From Diadema setosum (Eukaryota; Echinodermata; Echinoidea; Diadematoida; Diadematidae), in contig CM067075.1 in the NCBI GenBank assembly GCA_033980235.1, positions 27,487,150 to 27,551,149 of the forward strand: a DNA stretch of 64,000 nt, in the 5' to 3' direction. Below, one piece after another: positions 48,789 to 60,013 of the stretch. The number at the start of each line of letters is the position of its first letter. Positions within the stretch are counted from its first letter, which is position 1. The position numbers and the translations under genes are program-made. The notes under the pieces were generated by a model, which saw only the letters and a list, made by a program, of their open reading frames with translations, was not told the DNA's origin and did not search any database.

Positions 48789-50399
48789 GTTCATTGATGT
48801 GATCACAATGACATGAGATTTAAAGCCCAAACTACGAAATGAAAAGAAAAAAAAAACACTGGCTATAGACGAATAATCCACCATTAACTTCATGGGATAT
48901 TGCCGAATAATGGTTTTATCCACAAAGAATTAGACACAAGGAATTCATCCCTGTTTATTAAAGACATAAAAATGTCTAAATGCAATTGGAGTCTACGCCG
49001 CAGTTCCCCTTTGCCCGCAGCCATGGGTTTCTGACACAGAACTCTGTGTGTAGCGTTCTGTGGTTTCTGATCCGATAGGGCTAGACCGTCGCCGACACTC
49101 CTGAAACCGTACTGAAATGCTACAGACCTTTTCGTTTTCATCATTTTTGTGAGACATAAGACAATAATCTACCATGAACATTATTGAAGAAACCCCCATA
49201 GCTCCACTTCTGCAACATATAATAAAAACCCAACGGTGTGACATGGAGCCGGCCAACAAATCTTCACGAAAAAAAAAAAAGAGTAACAGCTGTTTTCAAA
49301 CCCTTTCTAACCCTTCCATACATTAATTTTTACAGAGTGTCTTCAAAGTACGATTATGAAGAGGACCCAAAAATGGTTGTTAAAAAGCACATCCAAACAT
49401 GCACACCACAAATAATATTTATTTGAGTGGCCCATGGTCTACCAGGGGGCCACGAATGATATTTATGAACATATCATACTCATCATTTTAATAGCAAAAT
49501 ATACGATACAAAAGAAATTCAAGTAAAGTTTCATGATGGTTAAATCAGAGAGTTATCACAAAGTAGGGCAAACGAATAATATGGTACTAGATTGCTAGAA
49601 TGTTCTTTTATTTTCTCTTGTAGAAATAATACTAACTGTTGCTGAACCTCACGTTCATAGGATTGTTTTAAGTGCAGCTTATCCTACAGCAATCCTATGA
49701 AGATAGGATTTATTCGAAAGGACGCCATCTCTAAGAAACTCTTAGATAAATATCTTCCTTCGTAGAACGAGAAGTGATAAGTTAGCGTTTGAGAAAATGT
49801 GGTGATGACTGTAGCTTCGTGAAGTTTGTTCATGGCACCCCTGAGAACCAGCGCAGGAGGGGGGGGGGGGGAAGAGTGGGCAAGTTTGGGCTGAATTTTT
49901 ACGCTTTCATTTTTCTTGAAAATCCATATTATACATTTTTACCAAAACCTGGCAGTTTCTGGCCCTTTTATTGGATCGGTAAAGTTCAATAGATTTTAGA
50001 ATTGGGAAAGCTGTCTCAACTGGGAGTGGGACCCCCCCCCCCCCCCCTCGGTCGCTGCGTTTCTAACATTTCTATAACATATCCCGAAACAATTCCCATG
50101 TCGATGTGAGTAAAGAAAGGGGGTGCAAACTGGGAGAAAAAAAAAATGCACGTCATCGCATCTTTCCTATGCAACGTTTAAGAGCCATCAAATTGTATTA
50201 AAAAAATGCAATTTGCAATGATCGTTCTTTGTGTTGCAACTAGTTAAACAAAAGTTCATTTCTCCAGACAAGGCTTGGTGGGCATGATCTGCAACTAGAA
50301 GTGATCGTCAACATCTTCTCCCGAATGTTCTTGTTTTTTTTTTCTCTCTCTCTCTCTCTTGGTCATGCATTATGTTTATGGAATGTTGCAGCGATGATT

Positions 50400-50657
50400 G
50401 CGTAGACTGCCCTATCCGCCAATCATATCACATCAAGACTTGCTTGCTTAATGTCGCTGCGCAGAGAGAACGCTTGACAAAGTGTATGGACCCCTTTAAA
50501 AAGTGAGACGCATTTTCCCCGAGTCAAGCTCTGTCATACATCAAGCGGTGTATAACCATGGAGCTACCGTAGCTCCATGGTATAACCCTGCGGAGTCCAC
50601 ATCGACGGTGTATCATTTTGGTGAACAGTGATTGTACAATCTGGTAGGGCCTATTAA
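50400..50657 (+). promoter_or_regulatory. Promoter and 5' leader of GPCR copy 1
   Basis: This stretch is conserved with 58950-59172 upstream of copy 2 although introns diverge. It includes CCGCCAATCATATCAC (a CCAAT motif), GCTGCGCAGAGAG and GAGTCAAG. A donor GTGAGTATT at 50658, present in both copies, would be joined to the acceptor at 51056 just before the ATG. The transcription start is not known. Confidence 0.55.
50556..50580. repeat. 25-bp palindrome with short uORFs in the copy 1 leader
   Basis: CCATGGAGCTAC and GTAGCTCCATGG flank one base, and TATAACC is repeated on both sides. It is absent from copy 2. It creates two ATGs, each followed at once by a stop (50558-50572 and 50577-50585). 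Confidence 0.8.
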
Positions 50658-51059
50658 GTGAGTATTCCCCCAAGGTTTTGAATAGTGCAGATTTCACGTT
50701 TAACTACTCTTTTCATCCTTTCCATTATCTCACTTAATTTATTTTTTATTATGTGATATTGCCATGAATGTGTACTCTGAATCCCGAAAGGAGAAGAACT
50801 AATATAATCCAAACTTTGTACTTTTTTAATGTAAATTCTCACTAGAGATATTTGGAGGGGACCACTCGGTTGTGTTTCAGCATGAACTTGTGTCAATTCC
50901 ATGAAATGGGATATTTTTTTTTTTCACCCAGCAGGCTGTGTTGGCCCGTCTGTCAATGATTTTTGGCATATTGAGAAAAAAATTACGAATGATTTGGGAA
51001 GGCCTGCACCTCTAAATTCTTCTGCTCTTTTCATGTTCATGTTTCACCTAATATAGATC

Positions 51060-52223
51060 ATGGCTCTCACGACCGAAGATAACTGGTATACGAGTGACTC
51101 CCTTGCTGAAATTACCGAGGAGAGACAGACTTCAGTTGCCATTCTTTTCACATACGGTGTTTTGATCGCAGTAATAATCATTGGAAATTGCATGGTAATC
51201 TTTTCGTATGCACAAGACAAGGATATACGGAGGAGAACCGCAAACTTCATCATCATGAACCTAGCCATAGCAGATCTCTTGGTCGGTATGGTGTCTCTAA
51301 CAATCAACACATCGTGGATCGTTTCGGGGCGGTGGCTCTTCGGCGAGGTGATATGCAAACTTTACAGCGCCGTAGATTACGTAGCGGTCAACATGTCGAT
51401 CGCCATGATCGCTTTTATCAGCCTTGATCGATATTACGCGGTGACCAAGCATTTCAAATACCAATCAATTATGTCGTTGCATCGGGTCAAAATTGCAATT
51501 ACAACTACTTGGGTGTCCGTGACAGCATACTGGCTTGTCATCGCATTTGGATGGACGTATATACTAGATGAAAGCAAAATGGTGGATTACTCAACAGGTT
51601 GTTACATGGAATATCTCTTAAATCCTGTTGCTTCCGTGGCTTTTGAGTCTCTAAACTGTGTTGTGCCCGCAACCGGAATTGCTGTCTTGAATGTTTTGAT
51701 CTTTCTGAATATCAAGAAACAGTGGAACCAGTTTCGCCGAGTGAAAATAAATCAGGGCGCATCAAGGTCAAAGGTACCTTCTAATGAACATGGCGTGGTT
51801 GAGCGTGATCTCTCTTCGGGTATTTCTGCAGATTTTACCCAGCAGCATAAAGGAGGTAGAGGAACTTCTCCACCAGGAGTCAGCTCAGTTTCTCTGACAG
51901 TCTGCGTCAGTAAAGACCAAAACTTACCCGACGACGTTCGGCGGCAATTGTCGGCAGACAGGCTTAAAAGAAGCCTGAAGATAGCCACGAAGCTTGCCAT
52001 CTATGTAGGAATATTTGCAGCATGCTGGCTGCCGTATGGGCTTTTGGCTATTGTGGGCTCGTTTTGTGACGTTCAGTGCGTTCCTCGATTAGTCTGGAAT
52101 ATTGTTGAGAACGTTCAATGGGCCAACTCCGCAATCAATCCTATTCTATATGCGCTTACTAACAAACGTTTTCGACAGAAAGCAGCAAAACTTTTGGGTT
52201 GCTCTTCGAGTGCACGCTTGTAA
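51060..52223 (+). CDS. Aminergic-type class A GPCR, copy 1
   Basis: A 387-aa seven-helix receptor in one coding exon. Landmarks: N43 in helix 1, LAIAD with D72 in helix 2, C99 and C181 for the extracellular disulphide, D106 in helix 3 (the amine-binding Asp), DRY at 123-125, P203 in helix 5, CWLP at 322-325 and NPILY at 360-364. Helix 8 follows as NKRFRQKAAKLLGC with a possible palmitoylated Cys 381. Helix 3 VDY and helix 7 WANSAINPILY resemble the muscarinic and histamine H3 groups. It should be a plasma-membrane receptor for a biogenic amine or acetylcholine, but the ligand cannot be read from sequence. The third intracellular loop is about 85 residues. The start is supported by the AG acceptor four bases upstream and conservation of ATGGCTCTCACGAC in copy 2. 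Confidence 0.92.
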   Translation: MALTTEDNWYTSDSLAEITEERQTSVAILFTYGVLIAVIIIGNCMVIFSYAQDKDIRRRTANFIIMNLAIADLLVGMVSLTINTSWIVSGRWLFGEVICKLYSAVDYVAVNMSIAMIAFISLDRYYAVTKHFKYQSIMSLHRVKIAITTTWVSVTAYWLVIAFGWTYILDESKMVDYSTGCYMEYLLNPVASVAFESLNCVVPATGIAVLNVLIFLNIKKQWNQFRRVKINQGASRSKVPSNEHGVVERDLSSGISADFTQQHKGGRGTSPPGVSSVSLTVCVSKDQNLPDDVRRQLSADRLKRSLKIATKLAIYVGIFAACWLPYGLLAIVGSFCDVQCVPRLVWNIVENVQWANSAINPILYALTNKRFRQKAAKLLGCSSSARL

Positions 52224-52302
52224 AAGTTTAATTTTGATTGCTGTCAATCGACCCAATATACCCCCACCCAGTAAAGAGAAGCTTTACCTTTATTATTTCT
52301 AT

Positions 52303-52308
52303 AATAAA
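52303..52308 (+). terminator. AATAAA after GPCR copy 1
   Basis: A canonical signal 80 bases after the stop. Homology with the 3' flanks of the other copies continues beyond it to about 52660, so a longer 3' UTR is possible. Confidence 0.45.
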
Positions 52309-52706
52309 CTCAACAAAGATGGTGAAGAAGTTTGGATGCAAGTTATAGCAAAACAATCCTTTCACCATCAAGGTGTAAAAAGGACAATCAGTATTACATC
52401 ATTATTAAAGGGACCTGACTAGGCAATATACATCTAATATGCCGTTGACAACGACAACGTGTAAAGAAACTTCCAAACACCGCAAGGACATAACCATTTA
52501 AATTACATGATTATGTTACACTTGTGCTTAGTAAGTAAAATGAGATCAATTTTCCATTATGTACACAATGTTTGAAACTTTGGAAACTATCAATTTTCAG
52601 ATTATGCTACAGATCAATTTCGAAGGTTCGCAGAAACTAATACCTAAAGTGACTCGATTCTTTGATGAGAGAAGAGGGCATTATGTAACCATGCGCCACC
52701 ACTACC

Positions 52707-53225
52707 ACACTGCAAAAAGGATCGGTGTTAGATTTAGCACAAACCAGTGTCAACACAGGTTGGACCACACCGACAGGTGTAGAAAGTATGCTGTGATAGT
52801 GTTGAAAACTGCTCACCTGGCACTTCGTCGTGTTAATTTGACACTGTAGCTGGTGTTTTTTTTTTGACACTGCACTGGTGTTAATTCAACGATAACGCTA
52901 CGTGGTGTTGATTTGACATCGCTGTAGTGCTAATTTTAATTGCATTACACCCCCCCCCCCCCCCAGCGTCAATAGGAGACCACACCCTCTGGCGTTACTG
53001 TGATGTAAATGTGTTCACATTTTTTTTTTTCAGAAATCGAGTGCTTTATCTCGAAGTTCTTGTTGAAGTTCAAATCAACAAAATGAACAGGACATATTAT
53101 TATCTGTTGCAAAGTTTTATATTTTGAAGTGACACCCGTGTGTGTAATGTAACACCACAAAATGAGAACCGAAAATTTAACACCACCTCGATGTTTCATA
53201 TTTAACACTCGACTTATTGCAGTGC
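52707..53225. mobile_element. MITE with CACTGCAAAAA ends, copy 2
   Basis: Starts CACACTGCAAAAAGG and ends TTATTGCAGTG. Interior GGTGTTA and ACACC motifs match 2292-2826. Inserted just 3' of the GPCR copy 1 homology. Confidence 0.75.
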
Positions 53226-54240
53226 ATGGTCTATTTTGGTGCAAACGAATCGAAGAATCGGAATTATTTCTTGTGCAGTCAATCATGTAAGATAAAGAGT
53301 CGCTGATGATAACTCGGCTTGGGCTTTAGTGCGCAAACTCCAAGGAAGATACAGTGTAAAACAATGAAAGAGTGACATCTTTTGACATCTAAGGTATACA
53401 TGTATATGCCTCAGAGATAAACATTATACTTTTTTTTTTCTCAATCAGGGCAAAGAATCCTCTGTAAGCCTTGCTGCCTTAAGTTTATCAATTGGATGTT
53501 GATCGAGGCTCATGACATCAAACTTTAGACCAGCAATCATTGAAATAATATTAACTGTTTTGAGCTTATTGACGGATGACGCAGTACTATCACGTTGATT
53601 TGAGTAAATTTCACTTAAATAATCTGCATAATGTGACCGTTACAATGCATTTACCGAAGGTAATCCTATTATCGGAATCGTAAAGAGAGCAGTTAACGGG
53701 CCCAAAACGAATCTGTTGACTGTCGGAATGATTACCAAATGTTTCACGAAAGTGAAACTCTGTGAATTTCCTTCTTTACTAGAAATTGCGAGGAATCGAC
53801 AGTTAGTAAATTGTTCACTATAGTGGCGATGATAAGTATATTTATGAATGTATACGGTGTATATCTTTATTGTGACTTTGTTATTTTCAAAGCTGATATC
53901 ACATCAGACTGCTAAAGGGTTTTGTTTCTTTTTCGTCCACGTGAAAATCTTTAACAGCTCAGTTAGGAAATGTCTATACTTCTATTTTGATTGAGCAATA
54001 AAGATGGTAACAAGATACTTTTTATTCTTGATAATTTATTTTTATTCTTGATAATGACACATTATGAACAGGCTTCTTGTGTAAAATTAAGTACGTTTTG
54101 TAGTTACGATTTTATTCTCTATTTTTTTTTTTTTTTTGCTGTTGACGTTTCTTTCCCAAACCCGATTTGTTTTACATTATTCCTTCTCTTGTACTCTGTA
54201 TAGTATCATAATATATGTACGCTATGTTATTGTTATATAT

Positions 54241-55385
54241 TGTCACAAATGTACACACAAGTAGTTATGTACATGTATCAAGGCTGTATGCATGGTTGTT
54301 TTAATGTGTATGTACACAGGGTGACCAGATTAATGGAGAACATTCTATATGATATAGATATAGTACATACAGGCTGACCAGATCAGTTGAGAATTTTCTA
54401 GGTGGTACAATGTAGCTACAGTACATGTACATGTATGCATGTGACAGGAAATACATTATAGCTCACTCAATCTAGAATGATTTAACCCATTCCAGAAAAT
54501 TCTAGGAAGTGCTGGCTGAGTGAGGCACTGCCCTTGTAGCCCAGTGTGATTGGTAGTTAATTTTGGCAATGATGTTATGCACATAGTTAGGCAGTGAGTC
54601 ATCCAGGATTCCTGGAATTTGGACTTGCTAGTATGTTCAGGTATGTGGCCCCAGGTTGGAGAAAATTAAAGAATGTACTAGAAAGGGGTGAATGGATAGT
54701 ATATAAGCCGGAGAAATTCTGAGGTAGGCAGAGTACCCAACACCTCTGCTCTGAGAGTTACGTCACTTCTGGCTCTGAAGCGACTTGTTATAGTCAGTCC
54801 TGTATTACCTGCTGACCAGCTATACAAACTGTGTTTGTGGAGATAAGGCCTGGGAGACATTTTGCCGGCAGAGAATTAATTTGCCTACATTGGAGATAGA
54901 CTCCATATTTTAGTGTCAACGGACACTATTACGGCAAAGCTGTGACGGGCTGGATTCCTTGCTGGACAATATAAAGTGAATCATCATTCAACACATCAAC
55001 TGAACGTGATCGTCATAACGTTTGGATTCTACACGTTTTGCTGTGGACACATAACTTGGATTTTACCCCGGATCTATACCTCGGACTATCGTAACCTGCA
55101 CCTCTGGATTTACGTCGAAAGTATTATTCATCGGTGCATCGTGGATCATTCCTTTGTGCATCGAGCATCGTATCTGGACACTTCAAGGACTATGTCATTT
55201 AATTGGCTGTAATGCATGTAAGTGATTCCATCAGTGATTTGTAACTGTTTCTATTGATCATTATTGTACTGATGTGAGAACCGATTACGAGTCTGTACCC
55301 ACAATATCACTGTTAATAAACCGCCTGAACATTAGTTAATTGTTTCTTTTGTGCGATCATTCTCAGAGTGATTTTGGTCGTAACA
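54241..55385 (+). mobile_element. Solo LTR of a retrotransposon
   Basis: It begins TGTCACAA and ends TCGTAACA, near-perfect inverse ends of the TG-CA type. Flanking ATAT at 54237-54240 and 55386-55389 forms a 4-bp target duplication. A TATA-like TATATAAGCC lies near 54700 and an AATAAA near 55315, where an LTR would place its promoter and poly-A signal. No gag or pol is present, so it is a solo LTR left by recombination. Gypsy-type is likely, but the family is not proved. The 78-aa frame at 54976-55212 lies inside and is not a gene. Confidence 0.8.
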
Positions 55386-55467
55386 ATATCATATAATATA
55401 CACGTGTATAACATGCCTATATCATGTTTATTCTCTTTTGGTGGAGAATGTGTCTTGGTTTTGGAAT

Positions 55468-55821
55468 TTAAAGGGGATGGCTAGTAACCGATCAGTGGGA
55501 ATTAGTAGGAATACTGAGGGATGATTGTTCCAATCCTTGTGGGATTCATTCAAGAGTACATTATATATCTACTGTTGTGTGAAAATTATTTGCTTCAGAA
55601 CGGTCTCATATTCAAGTAATGTGCAGATTAATGGCCCGTCACTGACCAGGCACGCTAACCTGGAAACATTAAACTGCACATTACTTGAATATGAGACCAT
55701 TCTGAAGCAAAAATTTTTCACACAACAATAGATATATGATGTAATCCCACAAGGATTGGAGCAATTACCCTCCAGCATTCCCACTGATTCCCACTGTTCA
55801 GTTACTAGCCTTCCCCTTTAA
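55468..55821. mobile_element. TTAA-flanked long foldback, family E copy 2
   Basis: TTAAAGGGGATGGCTAG at the left and the inverse of TTAAAGGGGAAGGCTAG at the right. Matches 26508-26872 throughout and folds to a centre near 55650. Confidence 0.9.
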
Positions 55822-55885
55822 GGGGTATTAAATATATTAAAGTGTGCTTATGTCTCAGATGTTTACCTGCATGACATCTCGTGGG

Positions 55886-56126
55886 GGCGCTGTGGCATAG
55901 TGGATAAGACTCTCGACTCCCAGTCGGAGGACCGGAGTTCGATTCCCGCCCAGTGCTTACGTCCTTGGACAAGATGTTTTTACCCACAATGTCCCTCTCG
56001 ACCCAGGTGTATAAATGGGGTAATAAAACGCTTGGGTAATAATAATGGCGGGGCCCTCCGGTAGAGCAGTGGCAACACTGAAGAGGCTACCCTGGATAAA
56101 TAAGACCTTATTATTATTATTATTAT
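55886..56126 (+). mobile_element. tRNA-derived SINE, copy 2
   Basis: Box A TGGCATAGTGGATAAGA and box B GAGTTCGATTCC as in 23374-23599, and the same body. It ends in a TTA repeat tail (about 56107-56126), the likely template for its insertion. Confidence 0.88.
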
Positions 56127-56546
56127 CTCCAATTTGAGTATAATTTTGGTATAAGAGTGTGTGTTTGAGGTTGCAAGGCAACCACAGATTAGAATATTTT
56201 ATAAGAAATCCACTGCAATAATTAATCACACGAAAGGATTTTGATACTCCTTCCCACCGAACCAGTAGTGGGTGAATATTTTTGTGAAGTAAACGGCCGT
56301 CCTTTGAATTACAGTAAATCCGCTCGTCTCACACCTCGGTTACATGTGCACAACGAAAAGCCAGCTTACGCTCCTACGCCTGTAATATTATTTTGTCAAC
56401 AGCTAAGAAAAAAAAATGTGATAAGTTTACTCAAGTAAATATGATGTAAATACTATCCTTGCCATCACTGGCGTCGTAATTATTATTTAAGAATTTTTTT
56501 TTTTAATCTTACATTTTTATTCAAATGGTCTGCTTATCATGTGAGG

Positions 56547-56547
<1 letters not shown>

Positions 56548-56582
<35 letters not shown>
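56548..56582. repeat. TG dinucleotide microsatellite
   Basis: A pure TG run of about 35 bases. Confidence 0.95.
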
Positions 56583-56584
<2 letters not shown>

Positions 56585-58680
56585 CCCTATGTATATGCGT
56601 TCGGCAAACGGAATTCATGAGCAATCTGACTTGCGCGGTCAGATGACTGCTTTGCTGCTTCGATAGCGGTTTAGTTATTGTTCAATCGACATTTATTTCC
56701 ATTCGTCCACTTAATCGTAACAAAATGCAAAGTATAAATAACACAATTATTATTTCATCATTTTGTAAAATAAAAAAGACATAAAAAGTAACATGAAGTA
56801 AAATAAATTATACATGCATTCATTTCATCACAGAGAGGTAGCCTGGCTGGTCCTCGTTTAACATAAAATAGATTCACTATTTTATATTGGTATGAAACTC
56901 ACAGCAAAAACAATCGTTTATAATATGCATTATCAGATTATGGTGGATTCTTTGTATCGTACCTACTGAAAAAAAAAATAAAAAATGAAATGCAGATGTA
57001 GAATAGGAATAATGATGAGAACGTTTTAATATCATACATTGAATGGATTTAAACTGTGTTTGTGTGTTTGTTTTAATGCGGAAATTTATAAGGACGCCTT
57101 ATTATGCCGTGTATTGATAGTGTATTTCATTTGAGTTTAGCGCGCTCTCTCGTGATCGAACCTATTCCATCAAGGGCGTATATAGAGCCATTTTCGGCAA
57201 ATATGCAAATTGGAGACGTCCACCGACAAATTGAACACAATACCAAAATTGAAACCCAGGCTGGAGTCAATTTGTAAGTTACGAAATTTTGATGATCAAT
57301 AACTAGATGGAAGAATTTAAGAAACGATTTAGATAGCAAAATAAGAGTTACCCGCCAAAAACTATACAGCTTGGACGACGCAACGTGTGGTCCAATTAAA
57401 GTTTGTCATGAAAATATTTATAAACGATGACAATTCGAAAGGACTAAAAGCAATAATCACTACATTTCAGTGTAGGCCTACTTGAATTACCTCAATGACA
57501 AGTGAAGAGTTTTGCTAAAGTCAAAATGGTTTATAGCGGTGCTAATAACTATGAAAGTGGACCTTTTTTATTGCTAACTGCAACACTTCGGGCAAACTCA
57601 TGTGAAACTCATTGTATACGACAGCAAAACAACAACAAACAAACAAAAAACAAAAACAAAAACCCCTGATACATTTCTCACATTCACGTTTCATTTCTGA
57701 CCATCCCCATAACTGCGTGTATGATAATGTTTGGTATAATATCAAAGGTACATCATTATCAGCCTATCGAGGTGAGTATCTCAACTTCACCTTCCACGCA
57801 TTCTTGCAGCCTACTTCGCAAGAAGAATAAAACAAACACGGGGAGCTTCAAAGAACCTCCAGGAGGGAGTCCATTTGTATAATTCTGTCACAAGATGATC
57901 ATACCTGCCAAGTTGGAGAAAGTTTGACTATCCGTTTTCAACAAGAAGATCCAAATGTGGGGTTCATCCCAAATTTGCGAAAAAAATCCTCCATAAAACA
58001 ATAACAACAACAACTTAAAAGTATATTCACTAATGTACATTGTATCTAGGCCTACTCAGTGTATTTCTGGTTTTATGGAACACAAGTTTTAAAGATTCTC
58101 AAATTAAGGGGTTCTGGGGGCCCCTGCTGCACCAAGTGGCGGCATGGAGACCACTTGTACAAACATGATATTCTGTCATCCTATGGCAAAAATTCCTGAC
58201 AACTTTGGTGAAGAATAGCCTATGAATTTTCAATATAGAGAAGATGAAAATGTGAAAATTTGACCCCAATTTGACCCCACCCCTTGCGGGCACTTTTGAT
58301 CCGCAAAAAAACAAAATTGAAAGACACAGTCCCCAATGTACTTCATCAATAGAATTAACTTTGCTCTATGTACTTCTGATTACCCCCCCCCCCCCTCCCC
58401 CTCCCCGTTTGCGTACATTGTGATTTTATCTCAAAATGAATGCTACCTGCCAAGTTTGGTTAAAATCTCTTGTGGGGTTTTCAAGAAAAAGCTGAAAATG
58501 TAAAAAGTTTACTCACCACGCATGACTGATATAGGACACAAATAAATGGACGCAAAACCTCACTTGAGTCTTTGGCGCAGATGAGCGAAAAAAGATAAAA
58601 ATTGATACAAAAAATACAAAAAAGAGCATTTCTAACAATTCATGAATATAATGCCTAATCCGATGTCGTGGGAAACGGAG
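56583..58680. other. Intergenic, no gene recognised
   Basis: No exon or clear element. 57880-58480 holds loosely repeated motifs such as CTGCCAAGTTxG and TTCAAGAA that look like an old dispersed repeat, and a C run near 58383. Confidence 0.5.
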
Positions 58681-58949
58681 GGGAGAAGGGGGCTTGCAAA
58701 CTGGGAGAAAGCAAATGTCAGTCATTCTATCATTCCGAATGTAGAGCTATCAAATCAAATTCAGAAATTCGAAATTCAAAACTGAAATTTGCAATGGTCG
58801 TTCTCTTGCTTTCAAACTAATAGGAAAAAATTCATTCCTTCAGACAAACCATGGCTGGCATGAACTGCGCCTGGAAGTGATCATCAATAACTTTTACTTA
58901 CCCCCCCCCCCCCCTTCATTCCCCTTGCTATGAATTATGCTTGTGGAAC

Positions 58950-59172
58950 AATTGCGTGTATGTCTTATCCGCCAATCGTATCACATACGCTGCGCAGAGA
59001 GGAGGCTTGACAAAAATGTATGGATTCCTCTTAAAAGTAAGACAAATCTGCCCGAGTCAAGCATTCTGTATGAAATAGCTCCATCATCTCTCAAGAGTCA
59101 AGCGGTGTAACCCCGCCGGCGGAGTCCACACCGACGGCTGCTTCGGTGAACAGTGATTGTGCTATCCGTGTA
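58950..59172 (+). promoter_or_regulatory. Promoter and 5' leader of GPCR copy 2
   Basis: Matches 50400-50657: CCGCCAATCGTATCAC, GCTGCGCAGAGAG, CGAGTCAAGC, GGAGTCCACACCGACGG and GTGAACAGTGATTGT. The shared donor GTGAGTATC is at 59173, pairing with acceptor AG at 60010. The 25-bp palindrome of copy 1 is missing. Confidence 0.55.
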
Positions 59173-60013
59173 GTGAGTATCATGTGGGCCCCTATCATTA
59201 CCTGTATAAACAGATTTCGAATTTTCAAGTTGCGAATGTCTCCTTCAACCGCTCTCTATATGTTTCCTATTCTCTCGTTTTTTCTTATGTATAATGCAAA
59301 ATTGCCATCGATATTTCCCCCTAAAGGCATAATTTACCATTTGCAGATGAAACAAAAACCCAGCATTAGTGCTTCGAAATAGTTCTAAATATGAGTTAAG
59401 GATAGAAACAACCAATGTAAAAATTTGAACCAGTATAATCGATGTTAAGTATTGTTCAATATACAAAATGTGAACAATAGTTATAATAAAGATGTTTCCA
59501 GACTAAACCGTCTCCAGTTATGGTTTATTGAGAAAAACAGTGATATCTCCTTATATTTTAGGCATGTTTGCGATTTTTTTTAACATGTTAGGATGTTTTG
59601 TGATGCAACTCACCTACACATGAATTATGCATCAAAAGTGATAACACGAACATTTTTTGAGTCTCTGCTCCTCATGATAAACAATACCTTTAAAGTAGTG
59701 CATTCTTTTCACTATTTCATTACAACATCTAATACATGCACTTTTTACTGTGGTAAAGCTTCCGATTCAATGACAGATAAGGTACCTCAGACTTCCAGGT
59801 TATTATGGGATGAATTACACCCAAATCACAACATCGGCTGCCGAAATGTAAAGTTTTAATTTTAAACTCGAAACTCTAACTTAAGCGACATAGGTGAAAA
59901 TGAAAATATTCATGGCTGTGTGTAAAAAACACCAGTCATTGCAAGTACTGGGAAGGCCCGCACCTCTAAAGTTTTCCGCTCTCTTGATGTTTTACCTATA
60001 TACAAAATAGATC

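Larger units (their letters stand above)
46744..50129. other. Intergenic stretch with MITEs
   Basis: Between the TROAP-like promoter and the GPCR duplication I see no gene. It holds a family D element (47183-47353), a family B element (48403-48788) and short G and C runs (about 49860 and 50033). Confidence 0.6.

Noticed and set aside
52102..52422. A 106-aa frame overlapping the GPCR copy 1 end
   Set aside because: It is the +1 frame of the receptor tail and 3' flank. It explains what copy 2 now reads after its deletion but is not a gene in copy 1.
54976..55212. A 78-aa frame, possibly a small protein
   Set aside because: It lies wholly within the solo LTR.
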